Assembly (NCBI GenBank): GCA_026874595.1
Contig: CM049308.1
Location: 25,196,367-25,260,366 of the forward strand
DNA: 64,000 bases
Source: Sipunculus nudus
Lineage: Eukaryota > Annelida > Sipuncula > Golfingiida > Sipunculidae
Direction of reading: 5' to 3'
Both the position numbers and the translations under genes were made by a program. The stretch's first letter is position 1; each line of letters begins with the position of its first letter. The notes under the pieces are model-generated. The model was not told the DNA's origin. It ran no database searches and was given only the letters and a program-made list of their open reading frames with translations. Positions 46,734 to 58,220 of this stretch are shown here, in pieces.

Positions 46734-47823
46734 TTACAGCTGATTTCACGGTAATATAGATTGTCCGTAAAACAATCCATTTATAATCGATCATTGGTCG
46801 TCTTTTTATATGATTTCACAACCGATTTCTACCCCAAAAAACGACAAACTGGAAGCAATGTTTAATAATTGTTATTTTGGTTTAAACAGTATTGTCTTGT
46901 ACAGCAGTAAAGAAATAAGTAAAAAGGGCACTGCCCTATATTAATTCTTCTCCTCGAATACAGATAATTATGTCATATAATATAACACAAGGGTTAAAAA
47001 TTGTTTACACAAATATACAAGAATATTCGCAAGTACTGTGTATTACAATATTTCATTGTTAGCTTTAACAATAACAACATACCAACTGAATGCTGATGGA
47101 TAGATTGTATTTATCACGTTGTGTAGAATGGCTGGGTAAAGTTTAAGGAAATTTTAGGACTTGGCCGGGCAAACAATGTTATTTACGTCCCCAATCAGTA
47201 AAAGTGAAGATTATATGATTCAGCTATGAAGCAGTTGACGGCTACTTGAACATTATCGCTGAATTTTGAATGAAAATATCATATATAATAAGTAAAATTA
47301 TTTAAGAGATATAACAGAATGTTTGCAAATTCATATTCCTTATACGAGTGATCAGTACTATCCAATTATATACTCGAAGGTGCATAAAAGGTTTTATGTT
47401 CTCGGCTAGGACAAAACGCTGAATTTAGAATTGCACAATTTTAAAATAATAAGTGCAAATCTACTATTTATAATTGCATAACTAGAGGTCAACTGTACGT
47501 TAAAGTATGCGCTGCAGATGGTAAATTTCCTGACAGTACTTTCGTTAGTTGAAAGAACGCACACAGCCCCTATCATGCATCTTATGTATAATTGTTAATA
47601 TTATGTCCATATAAGGAGTACCTATTTTAAATATGGTCGCATTTGGCATATGCAGAAGTTTTGACTCGTATAATTATCCAACACTATTCGGATGTGTACG
47701 GTGATTCTCTTTCCAAGAAGTCGATCTCATTTAGGTTCCTGAGCTGTTGCGCTTAGAAGACTCACAGCCTAGTCTAAACATTGGTGGACAGAATGTGAAT
47801 TAACCAAACCATAAACTCTAAGT
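46734..47823. other. Intergenic stretch
   Basis: No gene, RNA or repeat boundary could be supported. Confidence 0.4.
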
Positions 47824-48302
47824 GACCTTAATCGCATATTCATTTAATGAATAATCATGAAAAGAGCAGTTGCGACCAACCAATAATGATACCGTTGGTA
47901 ATAAAAAAGGCCAATCACCTGCCAAGCGCCAAATTTGCATAATTTCTCAAAACAGAACAAGACATTGGCGTAGTCTTTATCAATACCTCTGAATGTTTTT
48001 TCAGGATATTTTTTTATATAAAGGAGTCAACATAAAAAGTTCTAATCCAAAGTCTGCAGGAAAATTTCCACCGACTGCAGGGAGAATAATAATGTCTTAC
48101 TTTCGCTGAATTCCTGTGAGACAAATAATCCAAAATGTGGCGAAACACTTCGAAAATGATTGAGAGATTTTCAGCACTGGAGAATAGATATAAAGCAATC
48201 CCAGCTGATGACGTCAGTGAATGCGATGGCATAGGCGATAGACCTTTGCGATGTATCTGTGACGTCACCATTGTCTTATAAACAGATCTCGCAACCATAG
48301 GC
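47824..48302 (+). repeat. Duplicated non-coding block, copy A
   Basis: It is shared with 57761-58220. Both start GACCTTAAT, then have CATATTCATTTAATGAATAA TCATGA, a distal part with 'AAAAAGTTCTA', 'GAATAATAATGTCTTAC', 'GAGACAAATAATCCA', then TGATGACGTCAGT, TGTGACGTCA and 'CATTGTCTT'. Copy A has TTTATATAAAGG at about 48012. Stops fall in different places in the two copies, so it is not coding. The two TGACGTCA (CRE-type) sites are kept in both. Confidence 0.65.
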
Positions 48303-49285
48303 ATGTAGTACGCTGTTACGTTATTGAGCTTTAAATTTCTTGTGATTACTTATGAAAAATAAACGTATTTCTCTTGTATCATGCTTGCTTTGTTTCTTTA
48401 CAGTATGATTTTAGAATTTTGGAAATTGTTCTCAAAAGGACATTATCCACAGCAATATTACGCCTAATCTTTCATACTATCAGTTCAGTTTTGTTTTATA
48501 CAAAAGTTTCCAAGCAAAACCATTACAGCAAATAGTTTCAATACCTCGCATGCGACTGTTTAACATATTGTTATGGCTCAGCGTGTCGGTAAACAGTCCA
48601 TGTGTGTGTCTATTTATTAAAACAAGGCCGCGTGACTGTGGGTCCGAATGTGATCCGCAACACGCGATGTTTCAGCCAGCATGAACATGTATTACACCAA
48701 GTCAGTCAAGGCATATCTTGATTGACACGTGCCGTGGCCCGGGCGATGCACGCGCGACATTTGTATGTTGAAACCTGTGATCGCGTCCGGTCCACTATTT
48801 TAACACTCGTTGCAGGAGTAAGCAAACGGTTTCAGGGCAATATGTTTGCAGGTACAAATTTATTGTAAAGGGAAAAAACATTTTTTTTTCGTATTAATTC
48901 ATCATGCTCGATAGGTGATTAGGCCCTTCTTAGAAAAATGGGTGCAACATGTCTTATTCATGCTAGTTTTACAGACAAACGTTGACTGCGACAAGGCCAT
49001 ACCGATAAAAAATATTGATATTTTTAAGACAAACATGTCTGTCAAATAAGTTAGAATAGTCGCCCCTGGCAATGATGCATAACCATGGTAAAACAATAAC
49101 AAAACCCTGAATCGTGTTGTTGTAGACAACAAACAAAAAGTTATTTAATGTGCCTTTAAATATATTGATAGACTCAAGTCTATGTTACAATATTTTCTCG
49201 TGCAATAATGATTAAGGGTAAGCTAAAACCTGATCCGTTTTCTGTACTATATTTTATTTAAATATCAATTCATGTGAAAGCAATC
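48303..49285. other. Intergenic stretch
   Basis: No supportable feature. The minus-strand frame at 48902-49132 has no recognisable similarity. Confidence 0.4.
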
Positions 49286-49289
49286 AGTG

Positions 49290-50490
49290 AATACGTGAAC
49301 CCTTATCAGAGCCATCGATTATTGTTTCGATTGTCGTCAGAGATATAACTTATTGTTTTGAATGTCGTCAGAGACATCGGTTACAGTTTTGATTGCAGTC
49401 AGAGACATTGGGTATCATTTTACTTGCCGTCAGAGACATCGATTATCAATTTTATTGCCGTCAGAGATATCGATTATCGTTTACATTGCATTCAGAGACA
49501 ACGATTGTTTTTTTTACTGCCGTCAGAGAAGTCGGTTATCTTTTAGATTGTCATTACAGACATCGATCATCGTTTTGTTTGTTATCAGACACATCGATTT
49601 TCATATCAATTGTCATCAGAGACAGCAGGAACTTTTTGCTTATTATCAGAGACATTGTCTTACGTTTTGCTTGTTATCAGATACATCGATAATCGTTTCG
49701 ATTGTTATCAGAGACATCAATCAACGTTTTGCTTGTCATCAGAGACCTCTATTATCGTTTCGATTGTCGTCAGAGACATCGATTAACGTTTTGCTTGTTA
49801 TCAGAGACATCGATTAACATTTTGCTTGTCATCAGAGACATCGATTATCGTTTCGATTGTCGTCAGAGACATTGCTTAACGTTTTGCTTGTTATCAGCGA
49901 CGTCGATTAACGTTTTGCTTGTTTTCTGAGACATTGATTATCATTCGATTGTCGTAAAAACATCGAAGAACGTTTTGCTTGTCAACAGAGACATCGGTTA
50001 ACGTTTTGCTTGTTATCAGAGACATCCAAATCTCGTTTCGATTGTCACCAGAGACATAAACTTACGTTTCGATTGTCGTCATCGATTGTTATCAGAGACA
50101 TCGATAAACGTTTTGTTTGTCATCAGAGACATCGATTATCGTTTCGACTGTCGTCAGAAACATCGTTTTCCGTTTTGCTTGTTATAAGAGATATCGTTTA
50201 ACGTTTCGATTGTCAGCAAAGACATCAATTATCGTTTCGATTGTTATCAGAGACACCCGTTTAGGCTTTGCTTTACATCAGAGACATCGATTATCGATTC
50301 AATTTTCGTATGAGACATCGGATATCGTTTAGAATGTGACCAGAGACTTCATTATCGTTTTGATTGTCGCTAGAGACATCGATTATTGTTTTGCTTGTCG
50401 TCAGAGATAACGATTATTGTTTCTTGCGTCATCAGAGTCATGGGTTATCATTTTGATTGTTGTCAGAAACATCGATATTCGTATATATTC
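49290..50490. repeat. 31-bp minisatellite array (~38 units)
   Basis: The unit is TCAGAGACATCGATTATCGT followed by TTCGATTGTCG (31 bp), with a common variant TTAACGTTTTGCTTGTTA. Since 31 is not a multiple of three, all frames show the same 31-residue pattern shifted. The overlapping long open frames (49358-50332) are artefacts. Confidence 0.9.
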
Positions 50491-50559
50491 ATGTAAATCC
50501 GTCAGTAATCGTGTCGGCCCTTTAAGACCGACCCTTATCGAAATAGCTTAAATATGTTC

Positions 50560-51211
50560 ATAAATCTTTAATTAAGATAAAGATAATGTCCTATTAACAC
50601 GGAAAGGTAAAGATAAGATCAGCTTTTTGGTCAGCAATATCCTGTTAAATCATGAAGATTAGATCCGCTAATGGGTCAGCTATGTTATGTTAAATCGGGA
50701 TGATAAAGATAAAGGTAATATCAACTTTTGGGTCAGCAATGTCCTATTAAATCAGGACGATAAAGATAAGATCAGCTAATTAGTCAGCATTGTCCTGTTA
50801 AATCAGGAAGATAAAGATAAGATCAGCTATTGAGTCAGCATTGTCCTGTCTAATCTAGAAGATAAAGATAAGATCAGCTATTGGGTCAGTTATGTTCTGT
50901 AAAATATAGAAGATAAAGATAAGATCTGCTAATGGGTCGGCAATGTCTTTTTTAATCGGGAAGATAAAGATAAAGGTTAGATAAGTTATTTGGTCAGCAA
51001 TGTGCTATTTAATCAGGAAGATACAGATAAAATCAGCTTTCAGCAATATCCTTAGTAACTCAGGAAGATAAGGATAAGATTAGCTTTTGGGTTAGCGATG
51101 TCCTGTTATATCATGAAGATAAGATCCGCTAACGGGTCAGCTATGTTATGTTAAATCGGGAAGATAAAGATAAAGGTAATATCAACTTTTGGGTCAGCAA
51201 TGTCCTGTTAA
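50560..51211. repeat. 51-bp satellite, left part
   Basis: The unit is AATCAGGAAGATAAAGATAA, GATCAGCTATTGGGTCAGCA, ATGTCCTGTTA (51 bp). Several units have lost or gained bases. Each carries up to three GATA motifs. The block 50736-51211 is repeated with few changes at 55810-56230, on the other side of the retrotransposon. Confidence 0.85.
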
Positions 51212-51248
51212 TTTATTAATTCTTCTTTATTAATGTCGATACATGACA
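51212..51248 (+). repeat. Left LTR remnant (37 bp)
   Basis: Its last 26 bases (TTCTTTATTAATGTCGATAC...) are identical to the last 26 of the right LTR (55784-55809). The first 11 bases do not match there, and the remaining ~140 bases are missing although the target duplication is intact. Confidence 0.75.
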
Positions 51249-51253
51249 TTAAA

Positions 51254-51263
51254 TGGCGACGAG
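51254..51263 (+). promoter_or_regulatory. Primer-binding site, tRNA-Ser type
   Basis: TGGCGACGAG, five bases after the LTR end, is complementary to the CTCGTCG-CCA 3' end of animal tRNA-Ser(GCU). This primer choice is known for mag-type elements. Confidence 0.7.
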
Positions 51264-51388
51264 CGTATCAGGACCGTGTGCAGTGCCTTCAAGAGTCCCT
51301 CGTCGGAGCCAGTTTTCGCTCAGCAGTGCCTTTATTTCTGAACTTTTCAAGTGAACTTTGGTGATTTTACGGAAAGCGAGAGGACAAT

Positions 51389-54300
51389 ATGGCGGCTGCC
51401 GGTAACATGATCGGCTTTGTGGGCCCGTATCAGGAATCTAAGGACTGGATTGCGTATTCCGAGCGTGTACAGCTCTACTTTGAAGCAAATGCTGTTTCTA
51501 GAGAAAGGCAAGTTCCTGCATTTCTTTCAATTATTGGCAGTAAAGCCAATACTGTATTAAAGTCGCTAATGTCGCCCACACCACCACGTGAAAAGACTTT
51601 ACAACAATGCATGGAGGCGCTGCGAGCGCATTAATGCCCCAAACCCTTGGTCATTGTTGAACGTTTTCGTTTTATGAAACGCTGTCAGAATGATAAAGAA
51701 TCAATTCAAGAATATACTAAAGAACTGAAGCGACTGAGCAGTAGCTGTGAATTTGGGACTTCCTTAAATGAGCGTCTCAGGGATCAGTTTGTGGTCGGCC
51801 TTAACTGTGAAACAATTCAGCGCCGTCTGCTGGCCGAACGTGATTTAACATTCTGTAGAGCAGTGGAAATAGCAGCGTCTATGGAGACAGCAGCTAAAGA
51901 CAGCCATGAACTGGCTAGTACTAGCAATAATGCTAAAGGAACTGTACAGTTTGTTGAGAAGTCAGCATACAGTAAGACTTCCAGTCAGGGGAAGCCAGCA
52001 GGCAGAATTCATTGTTTTAGATGTGGTAATGAGAATCACAAAGCAGACACTTGCAAACATATTAACACTATCTGTAATGGTTGTCATAAGCGGGGCCACT
52101 TACAACGTGTGTGTCGTAGCTCAGGCAGGAGAGGTCAAGTGACTGGTTTTAAGCCTAGAAAAAATGATCATTCATCAAAGCAAAAGAAACCTGCAGGTGG
52201 CGCCAGTCATGTGCATTATGTGGACACTAACGCTAGTTCTGATGCAGAGCAGAATCTATCTGATACAGAGCAGTCACCATACAAGTTATGGGCAATTCAC
52301 AGCAATAAAGCATTGCCAACATACAATGTTGAACTGTTGATTAATGGCCAGACTCTTAAAATGGACATTGATACAGGTGCTTCTGTATCCCTGATTAGTG
52401 AAAAGACATATAAGATGTCTTTACCAGACATTGTTCTTCACCCTGTGAAATATGTGCTGCAAACATATAAAGGAGAACCCATATCCGTTCTTGGGATGAT
52501 CAACGTTCCTGTTGCATACAAAGGTCAGTCTGCCCACCTGCCATTGTTAGTTGTACCAGGAGAGGGGCTATCTTTGATGGGACGTGATTGGCTGAGTCAA
52601 TTGAGATTAGACTGGAAAGAGATCTATCACTTGACTGCAGTGAGCCAGCCCAGTAATACTTCATGTCAGGCATTATAAGATCAGTACCCTGAGTTGATAG
52701 AGGATACACTTGGTACACTTAAAGGATTAAAGGGTCAAATTGTGGTGGATACTGAAGCAGAGCCAAAGTTTTTTAAGCCACGAAGAGTACCATATGCCCT
52801 TAGAGATCTTGTTAATACTGAATTAGATAAGTTACAGAAAGATGGCATTATAGAGCCAGTAGAATTCTCAGAATGGGCTGCCCCGATAGTCCCAGTGTTA
52901 AAGTCAGGAGGCCAAAGAGTACGTGTATGTGGTGACTTTAGAACAACAGTGAATCAAGTGGCTAAGCTGAGTACATATCCACTACCTCGTATTGAGGATT
53001 TACATGCTTCGCTGTCTGGAGGTCAGACATTCACCAGACTAGATTTACGCAATGCATACTTACAAGTTGAGCTGGAAGAGTCTTCAAAGAAATATGTCAC
53101 CATTAATACTTCAAAGGGACTATTTCAATATAATCGTCTCCCCTTCGGGGTAAGTTCCTCGCCAGCCATATTCCAGCGCATTGTTGACAATTTGCTGCAA
53201 GGAATTCCGTATGTCTGTGCATATCTAGATGACCTTCTAGTTACCGGAGAAACTCGGGAAGTACATCTGAGTAATTTAGAGAAAGTGCTAAACAAACTGT
53301 CAGAAGCTGGACTCAGACTTAATAAAGATAAATGCATCTTCATGGCTCCTGAAGTGACCTACCTTGGTTATCGAATTGACAGTGAGGGGTTGCACCCTGT
53401 TGAAGAGAAAGTTAGAGCCATTGCAATGGCACCTACACCGAAAAACAGCAAAGAGCTTAAGAGCTATTTGGACTGTTTCAATTACTATGGACGCTTCATA
53501 GCTAATCTGTCAACAGAGTTAGCACCGGTGAACCAGTTGTTCAAGAAGAAAGCGCGTTTTATATGGGGCCCTGACCAGGAAGCAGCATTTCGCCGTTCGA
53601 AAGAACTGTTACAATCATCAACAGTGTTAGTCCACTATGACCCTGCAACAGAACTGGTGATTTCTTGTGACGAATCACCGTACGGACTAGGAGCAGTGCT
53701 TGCTCACCGTTATACTGATGGATCGGAGCGACCCATCGGTTTTGCATCAAGAACGCTTGCCCCAGCTGAAAAGCATTACTCGCAAATCGAGAAAGAGGCA
53801 TTGGCTGTTGTGTGGGGTATCAAGCATTTTCACGCATAATTGTTTGGCCGGAAGTTCACCATTAACAATGATCATAAACCACTTGAGGGTTTATTCAGAG
53901 AAACCAAAGCAGTTCCAGTTATGGCCTCAGAAAGAATCCAAAGATGGGCCTTATCATTAAGTGCCTATGAATACTATTTCAAATACAAACCAGGAGGGAG
54001 ATTGGCAAATGCTGATGCCATGAGCAGGCTTCCATTACCAGATAGTCCTAAGAGATTCCTATACCTCATGAGACTGTTTGCCTAATTGAGTTTATGGATA
54101 CCTCGCCGATAGATGTCAAATTGATCAGGTACTGGACAGGTAGAGATAAACTGCTTGCTAGGGTTCGAAATTTTGTGGAATCTGGTTGGCCAGAGAGCAT
54201 AGGTCGTGATGAAGAACTTCAACCATATTTTGTTAGACGGGGAGAACTTTCAGGTCAGTGTGGTTGTGTACTGTGGGGATCACGTGTGGTGGTACCTAGC

Positions 54301-55515
54301 CAAGCTAGAGCTCGAGTCACCGAAATAATACATGAGGCACATCCAGGTATCGTAAGAATGAAAGCCTTTGCTAGAAACTATGTGTGGTGGCCAAAACTAG
54401 ATTTATAGCTCGAACGTAAGGCAAGAAACTGTCAGACTTGCCAAGTCAAACAACATTCGCCAGCAAAGGCGTTGCTTCATCCATGGACTTACCCTTCAAA
54501 ACCTTTGTTCTAGATTATATTTGGACTATGCCGGACCGTTTAAGGGCAAAATCTTGTCCATCATCGTTGATGCATATTCCAAGTGGGTGGAAGTGCATGT
54601 CATGAACACAAGTTCAGCAGAAGCTACTGTTTAACGACTGCGAAGCAGTTTTGCAGTTTTTGGGATACCTGATACTGTAGTATCAGATAATGGTACTTGT
54701 TTTGTAGGAGAAGTGTTTCAAACCTTTATGAGTAGAAATGGAATTAAACATGTGAAAACAGCTCACAGACACCCAGTCTCTAACGGCTTAGCTGAGCGTG
54801 CCGTTCAGTTAGTGAAGGAAGGTATCAACAAGATGTCTGAAGGTTCCATGGAGACCAAATTGTCGCGATTTCTTTTCAACTATCGTGACATGCCGCATGG
54901 CACTACTGGTAAGACACCCGCAGAACTGATGTTTGGGCGAAAGCTGAAAATCCATTTAGGTCAAATCCATCCGGACATATCAGAGGAAGTAGAAAAACAA
55001 CAATCAAAACAAAAGTATCAGCATGACAAAAGAGCCATTGCTCGACAGTTTCATGTCGGGGATGCTGTATGGGTTACAAATTTTTCTAGTGGGCCGTGCT
55101 GGTTGCCTGGACAGATTCTTCATAAATCTGGACCGGTGTCATATATGTAGTCCAGTTGTCAGAAAATCGCTCTGTTCGTCGACACCAAGATCACGTCCGG
55201 AGGCGATATACAGGTGAGACGGTAGACACAACAGAAATCCCAGAGAAGGTGCCACTAACGTCGGAGATAGCAGGTCAAGGCCAGAGGGACACCCTGGTTG
55301 ATATTGTAAACAGTGATACACCAGACTTGCCTGTACCGGAACCACCTGGTGCAGTGGCGGACTCTGGGAATTCTAATGATGCCGTCGTAACTGACCATTG
55401 TCAGGTGAATAGTTAGAATAATGTGTCAGATTCTAGCATTACTCAGTCAGGAACGGCTGGTCCTTTGCGCCGTTCTACCCGTGTTCGAAAACCACCGGAG
55501 AAATTGGACTTATAG
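51389..55515 (+). pseudogene. Decayed gag-pol of the Gypsy element
   Basis: Gag starts at ATG 51389 (MAAAGNMIGFVGPYQESKDW). Two CCHC knuckles, CFRCGNENHKADTC and CNGCHKRGHLQRVC, lie at 52013-52114. Protease has MDIDTGAS (52360). Reverse transcriptase has LPFGVSSSPAIFQR and YLDDLLV (53140-53245). RNase H starts CDESPYGLGA, and integrase has HEAHPG...CQTCQ, DYAGPF, SDNG and the HPVSNGLAERA glutamate. In-frame stops: 51632, 52676, 53837, 54406, 54632, 55414. Frame changes near 54050 (one base short), 54503 (one base extra) and 55145 (two extra). Up to 54050 all parts are in one frame, which suggests an original single gag-pol frame. It is inactive. Confidence 0.85.
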
Positions 55516-55629
55516 TTCATGTGCATATATCAGTGATTCTATAATGTATGTTTTCAGATCAGGCAATCGCTGGTTCAACTGCCTACTTGGGACTTGCTCA
55601 CTTTAAAGGCATATTGTGGTTTATAAGAT

Positions 55630-55809
55630 TGTATGTCATACCTGATACCATGCGCCATCTAGCGGCCATATGCGTAACTATCCGTTAATTGGGATATTGA
55701 CGGTTTACATCCGGGTAGTTGGATGTCAAAAATGTAAAGGGAACCTGGGATTAAAAACCTTACGAAAAGTCAGCTGTCTTCAGTTCTTTATTAATGTCGA
55801 TACATGACA
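55630..55809 (+). repeat. Right LTR (~180 bp)
   Basis: It probably starts TGTATGTCATACCTGATACC (55630; 55634 is also possible) and ends TACATGACA. It contains GCGCCATCTAGCGGCC, and GGGATTAAAAACC could serve as TATA/poly(A) region. The 5' limit is uncertain because the left LTR is incomplete and the polypurine tract is weak. Confidence 0.55.
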
Positions 55810-57640
55810 TGTTAAATCAGGTAGATAAAGATAAGATCAGCTAAATAGTCAGCATTGTCCTGTTAAATCAGGAAGATAAAGATAAAATCAGCTATTGAGT
55901 CAGCATTGTCCTGTCTAATCTGGAAGATAAAGATAAGATCAGCTATTGGGTCAGTTATGTTCTGTAAAATATAGAAGATAAAGATAAGATCCGCTAATGG
56001 GTCGGCAATGTCCTTTTTAATCGGGAAGATAAAGATAAAGGTAAGATAAGTTATTTGGTCAGCAATGTGCTATTTAATCAGGAAGATACAGATAAAATCA
56101 GCTTTCAGCAATATCCTTAGTAACTCAGGAAGATAAGGATAAGATTAGCTTTTGGGTCAGCGATGTCCTGTTAAATCATGAAGATAAGATCCGCTAATGG
56201 GTCAGCTATGTTATGTTAAATCGGGGAGATAAATATAAGATCAGCTATTGAGTCGGCATTGTCCTGTCTAATCTGGAAGATAAAGATAAGATCAGCTATT
56301 GGGTCAGTAATGTTCTGTAAAATATAGAAGATAAAGATAAGATCCGCTAAAGGGTCAGCTATGTTATGTTAAATCGGGGAGATAAAGATAAAGGTAATAT
56401 CAACTTTTGGGTCATCCATGTCCGGTTAAATCAGGACGATAAAGATAAGATCAGCTAATTAGTCAGCATTGTCCTGTTAAATCAGGAAGATAAAGGTAAG
56501 ATCAGCTATTGGTTCAGTAATGTTCTGTAAAATATAGAAGATAAAGATAAGATCCGCTAATGGGTCAGCTATGTTCTGTTAAATCGGGAAGATAAAGATA
56601 AAGGTATTATCAACTTTTGGGTCAGCAAAGTCCTGTTAAATCAGGAAGATAAAGATAAGATCAACTAATTAGTCAGCATTGTCCTGTCTAATCTGGAAGA
56701 TGAAGATAAGATCAGCTATTGGGTCAGCAATGTCCTGTTTAAAGTGGAAGATACAGACAAGATCAGCTATTGGGTCAACATTGTCCCGTTTAATCTGGAT
56801 GATAAAGATAAGATCCGCTACTTGGTCAGCGATGTCCTTTTTAATCGTGAAGATTGAGATACAGGTAAGATCAGTTTTTTTGGTCAGCAATGTCATATTT
56901 AATCTGGAAGTTAAGATTAGATCAGCTTTTCGGTCAGCAATATCCGTTGTAAATCACGAAGATAAGGATAAGATTAGCTTTTTGGTCAGCAATATCCTGT
57001 TAAGTCGGAAGATAATTATTCGGGTAAGATCCATTATTCGGTCTGCAATGTCCGGTTTAATCAGCAAGATAAAGATAACATCAGTTTCTGGATCAAAAAT
57101 GTCCAGTTAAATCAGGAAGATAAAGATAACGGGAAGATCAACTAATGCGTCAGCAATGTCCTCTTAAATCAGGATGATAAAGATATAAGAGCAGATTTTC
57201 GGCCAGCAATTCCTATTTAATCGAAAAGGTAAAGAAAATGTCAGCTATTTGGTCAGAAATGTCATGTCAAATCAGGAAGATAAATATAAGATCAGCTATT
57301 TGGTCAGTAATGTCATGTTTAAACTGGGAGAAACAGCTTAGTTCAGCTTTTGGGTCAGAAATGTCCTGTTTAAATTGGAAGATACAGGTAAGATCAGATA
57401 TTTGGTCAGAAATGTCGTTTCAAATCAGGAAGATAAAGATAAGGTCAGCTTTTGGGTCAGCAATGTCCTGTTAAAGCCGGAAGTTATGGATAAGATCAGC
57501 TATTAGGCCAGCAATGTCCCGTTTAATTGGAAATATAAATTAATATAAGATAAGCTATTAGGTCAGGAATGTCCAGTTAAATCAGGAACGGGGAAGATAA
57601 AGATAAGATCAGCTATTGGTTCAGCATCTATTAATTAAGG
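55810..57640. repeat. 51-bp satellite, right part
   Basis: It continues the left array with about 36 units. As 51 is 17 codons, open frames with 17-residue repeats occur on both strands (56669-57474) and are not genes. Confidence 0.85.
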
Positions 57641-57760
57641 ATTCCAGGGGTCCTTTAGCCCAAGGACAACAATTACTTTAATCCGGAGCTGAAGATATGA
57701 CTTTTTCAGAGATGTGAAATCCCAAGGGCCATAGAGAATATCTCTGTGTTTAACGGGATA

Positions 57761-58220
57761 GACCTTAATACCATATTCATTTAATGAATAATCATGAGCA
57801 TAACTGTTCCGTGCAGCCAACCAGTATGCTGATTTTACTGTAAACCGTCATTCACTTGACAATAAAATTTATTGCATAATTTGGGAGACGTCTCCCAAAC
57901 AGAACGTGTGTAGTCTGTACCAGTTCCCATGTCGATATGTTTTCCGGGATAATTTTTTTTTAATACAGAGGAGACAGTATAAAAAGTTCTAGGCCAAAGG
58001 CTGCAGGAGCCATTCCCCCGACTACTGAGTGAATAATAATGTCTTACCTGCATGGCACGTAATTCGTATGAGACAAATAATCCATAATATTGCTAGACAG
58101 TTCATAATGACTGCGATATATTCATCAGTGCAGCGAATCCAGTTGATGACGTCAGTCAATGCGACGTCTATGTCATCGACATTTGTGACGTCATTATTGT
58201 CTTGTCAAACAGCTGTCGCA
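57761..58220 (+). repeat. Duplicated non-coding block, copy B
   Basis: Partner of 47824-48302. It contains the CAGTATAAAAAGTTCT TATA-like site at about 57974 and the conserved TGATGACGTCAGT and TTGTGACGTCATT sites at 58144 and 58191. The frame at 58029-58250 is not kept in copy A. Confidence 0.65.

Larger units (their letters stand above)
51206..55815 (+). mobile_element. Ty3/Gypsy (mag-type) LTR retrotransposon in the 51-bp satellite
   Basis: Target duplication TGTTAA (51206-51211 and 55810-55815). The left LTR is only 37 bp. Primer site TGGCGACGAG, a single long gag-pol frame broken in many places, and a right LTR of about 180 bp ending TACATGACA. The tRNA-Ser-type primer site, two CCHC knuckles and the conserved end RRSTRVRKPPEKLDL place it near the mag lineage; no chromodomain was seen. 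Intact satellite units on both sides show it inserted into the array. Confidence 0.8.

Noticed and set aside
49358-50332. Overlapping plus-strand frames rich in SETSI/VIRDID
   Set aside because: Shadows of the 31-bp tandem repeat in all three frames.
56669-57474. Frames with repeated KIKIRSA or ADLIFI
   Set aside because: 51-bp satellite read in frame on both strands.
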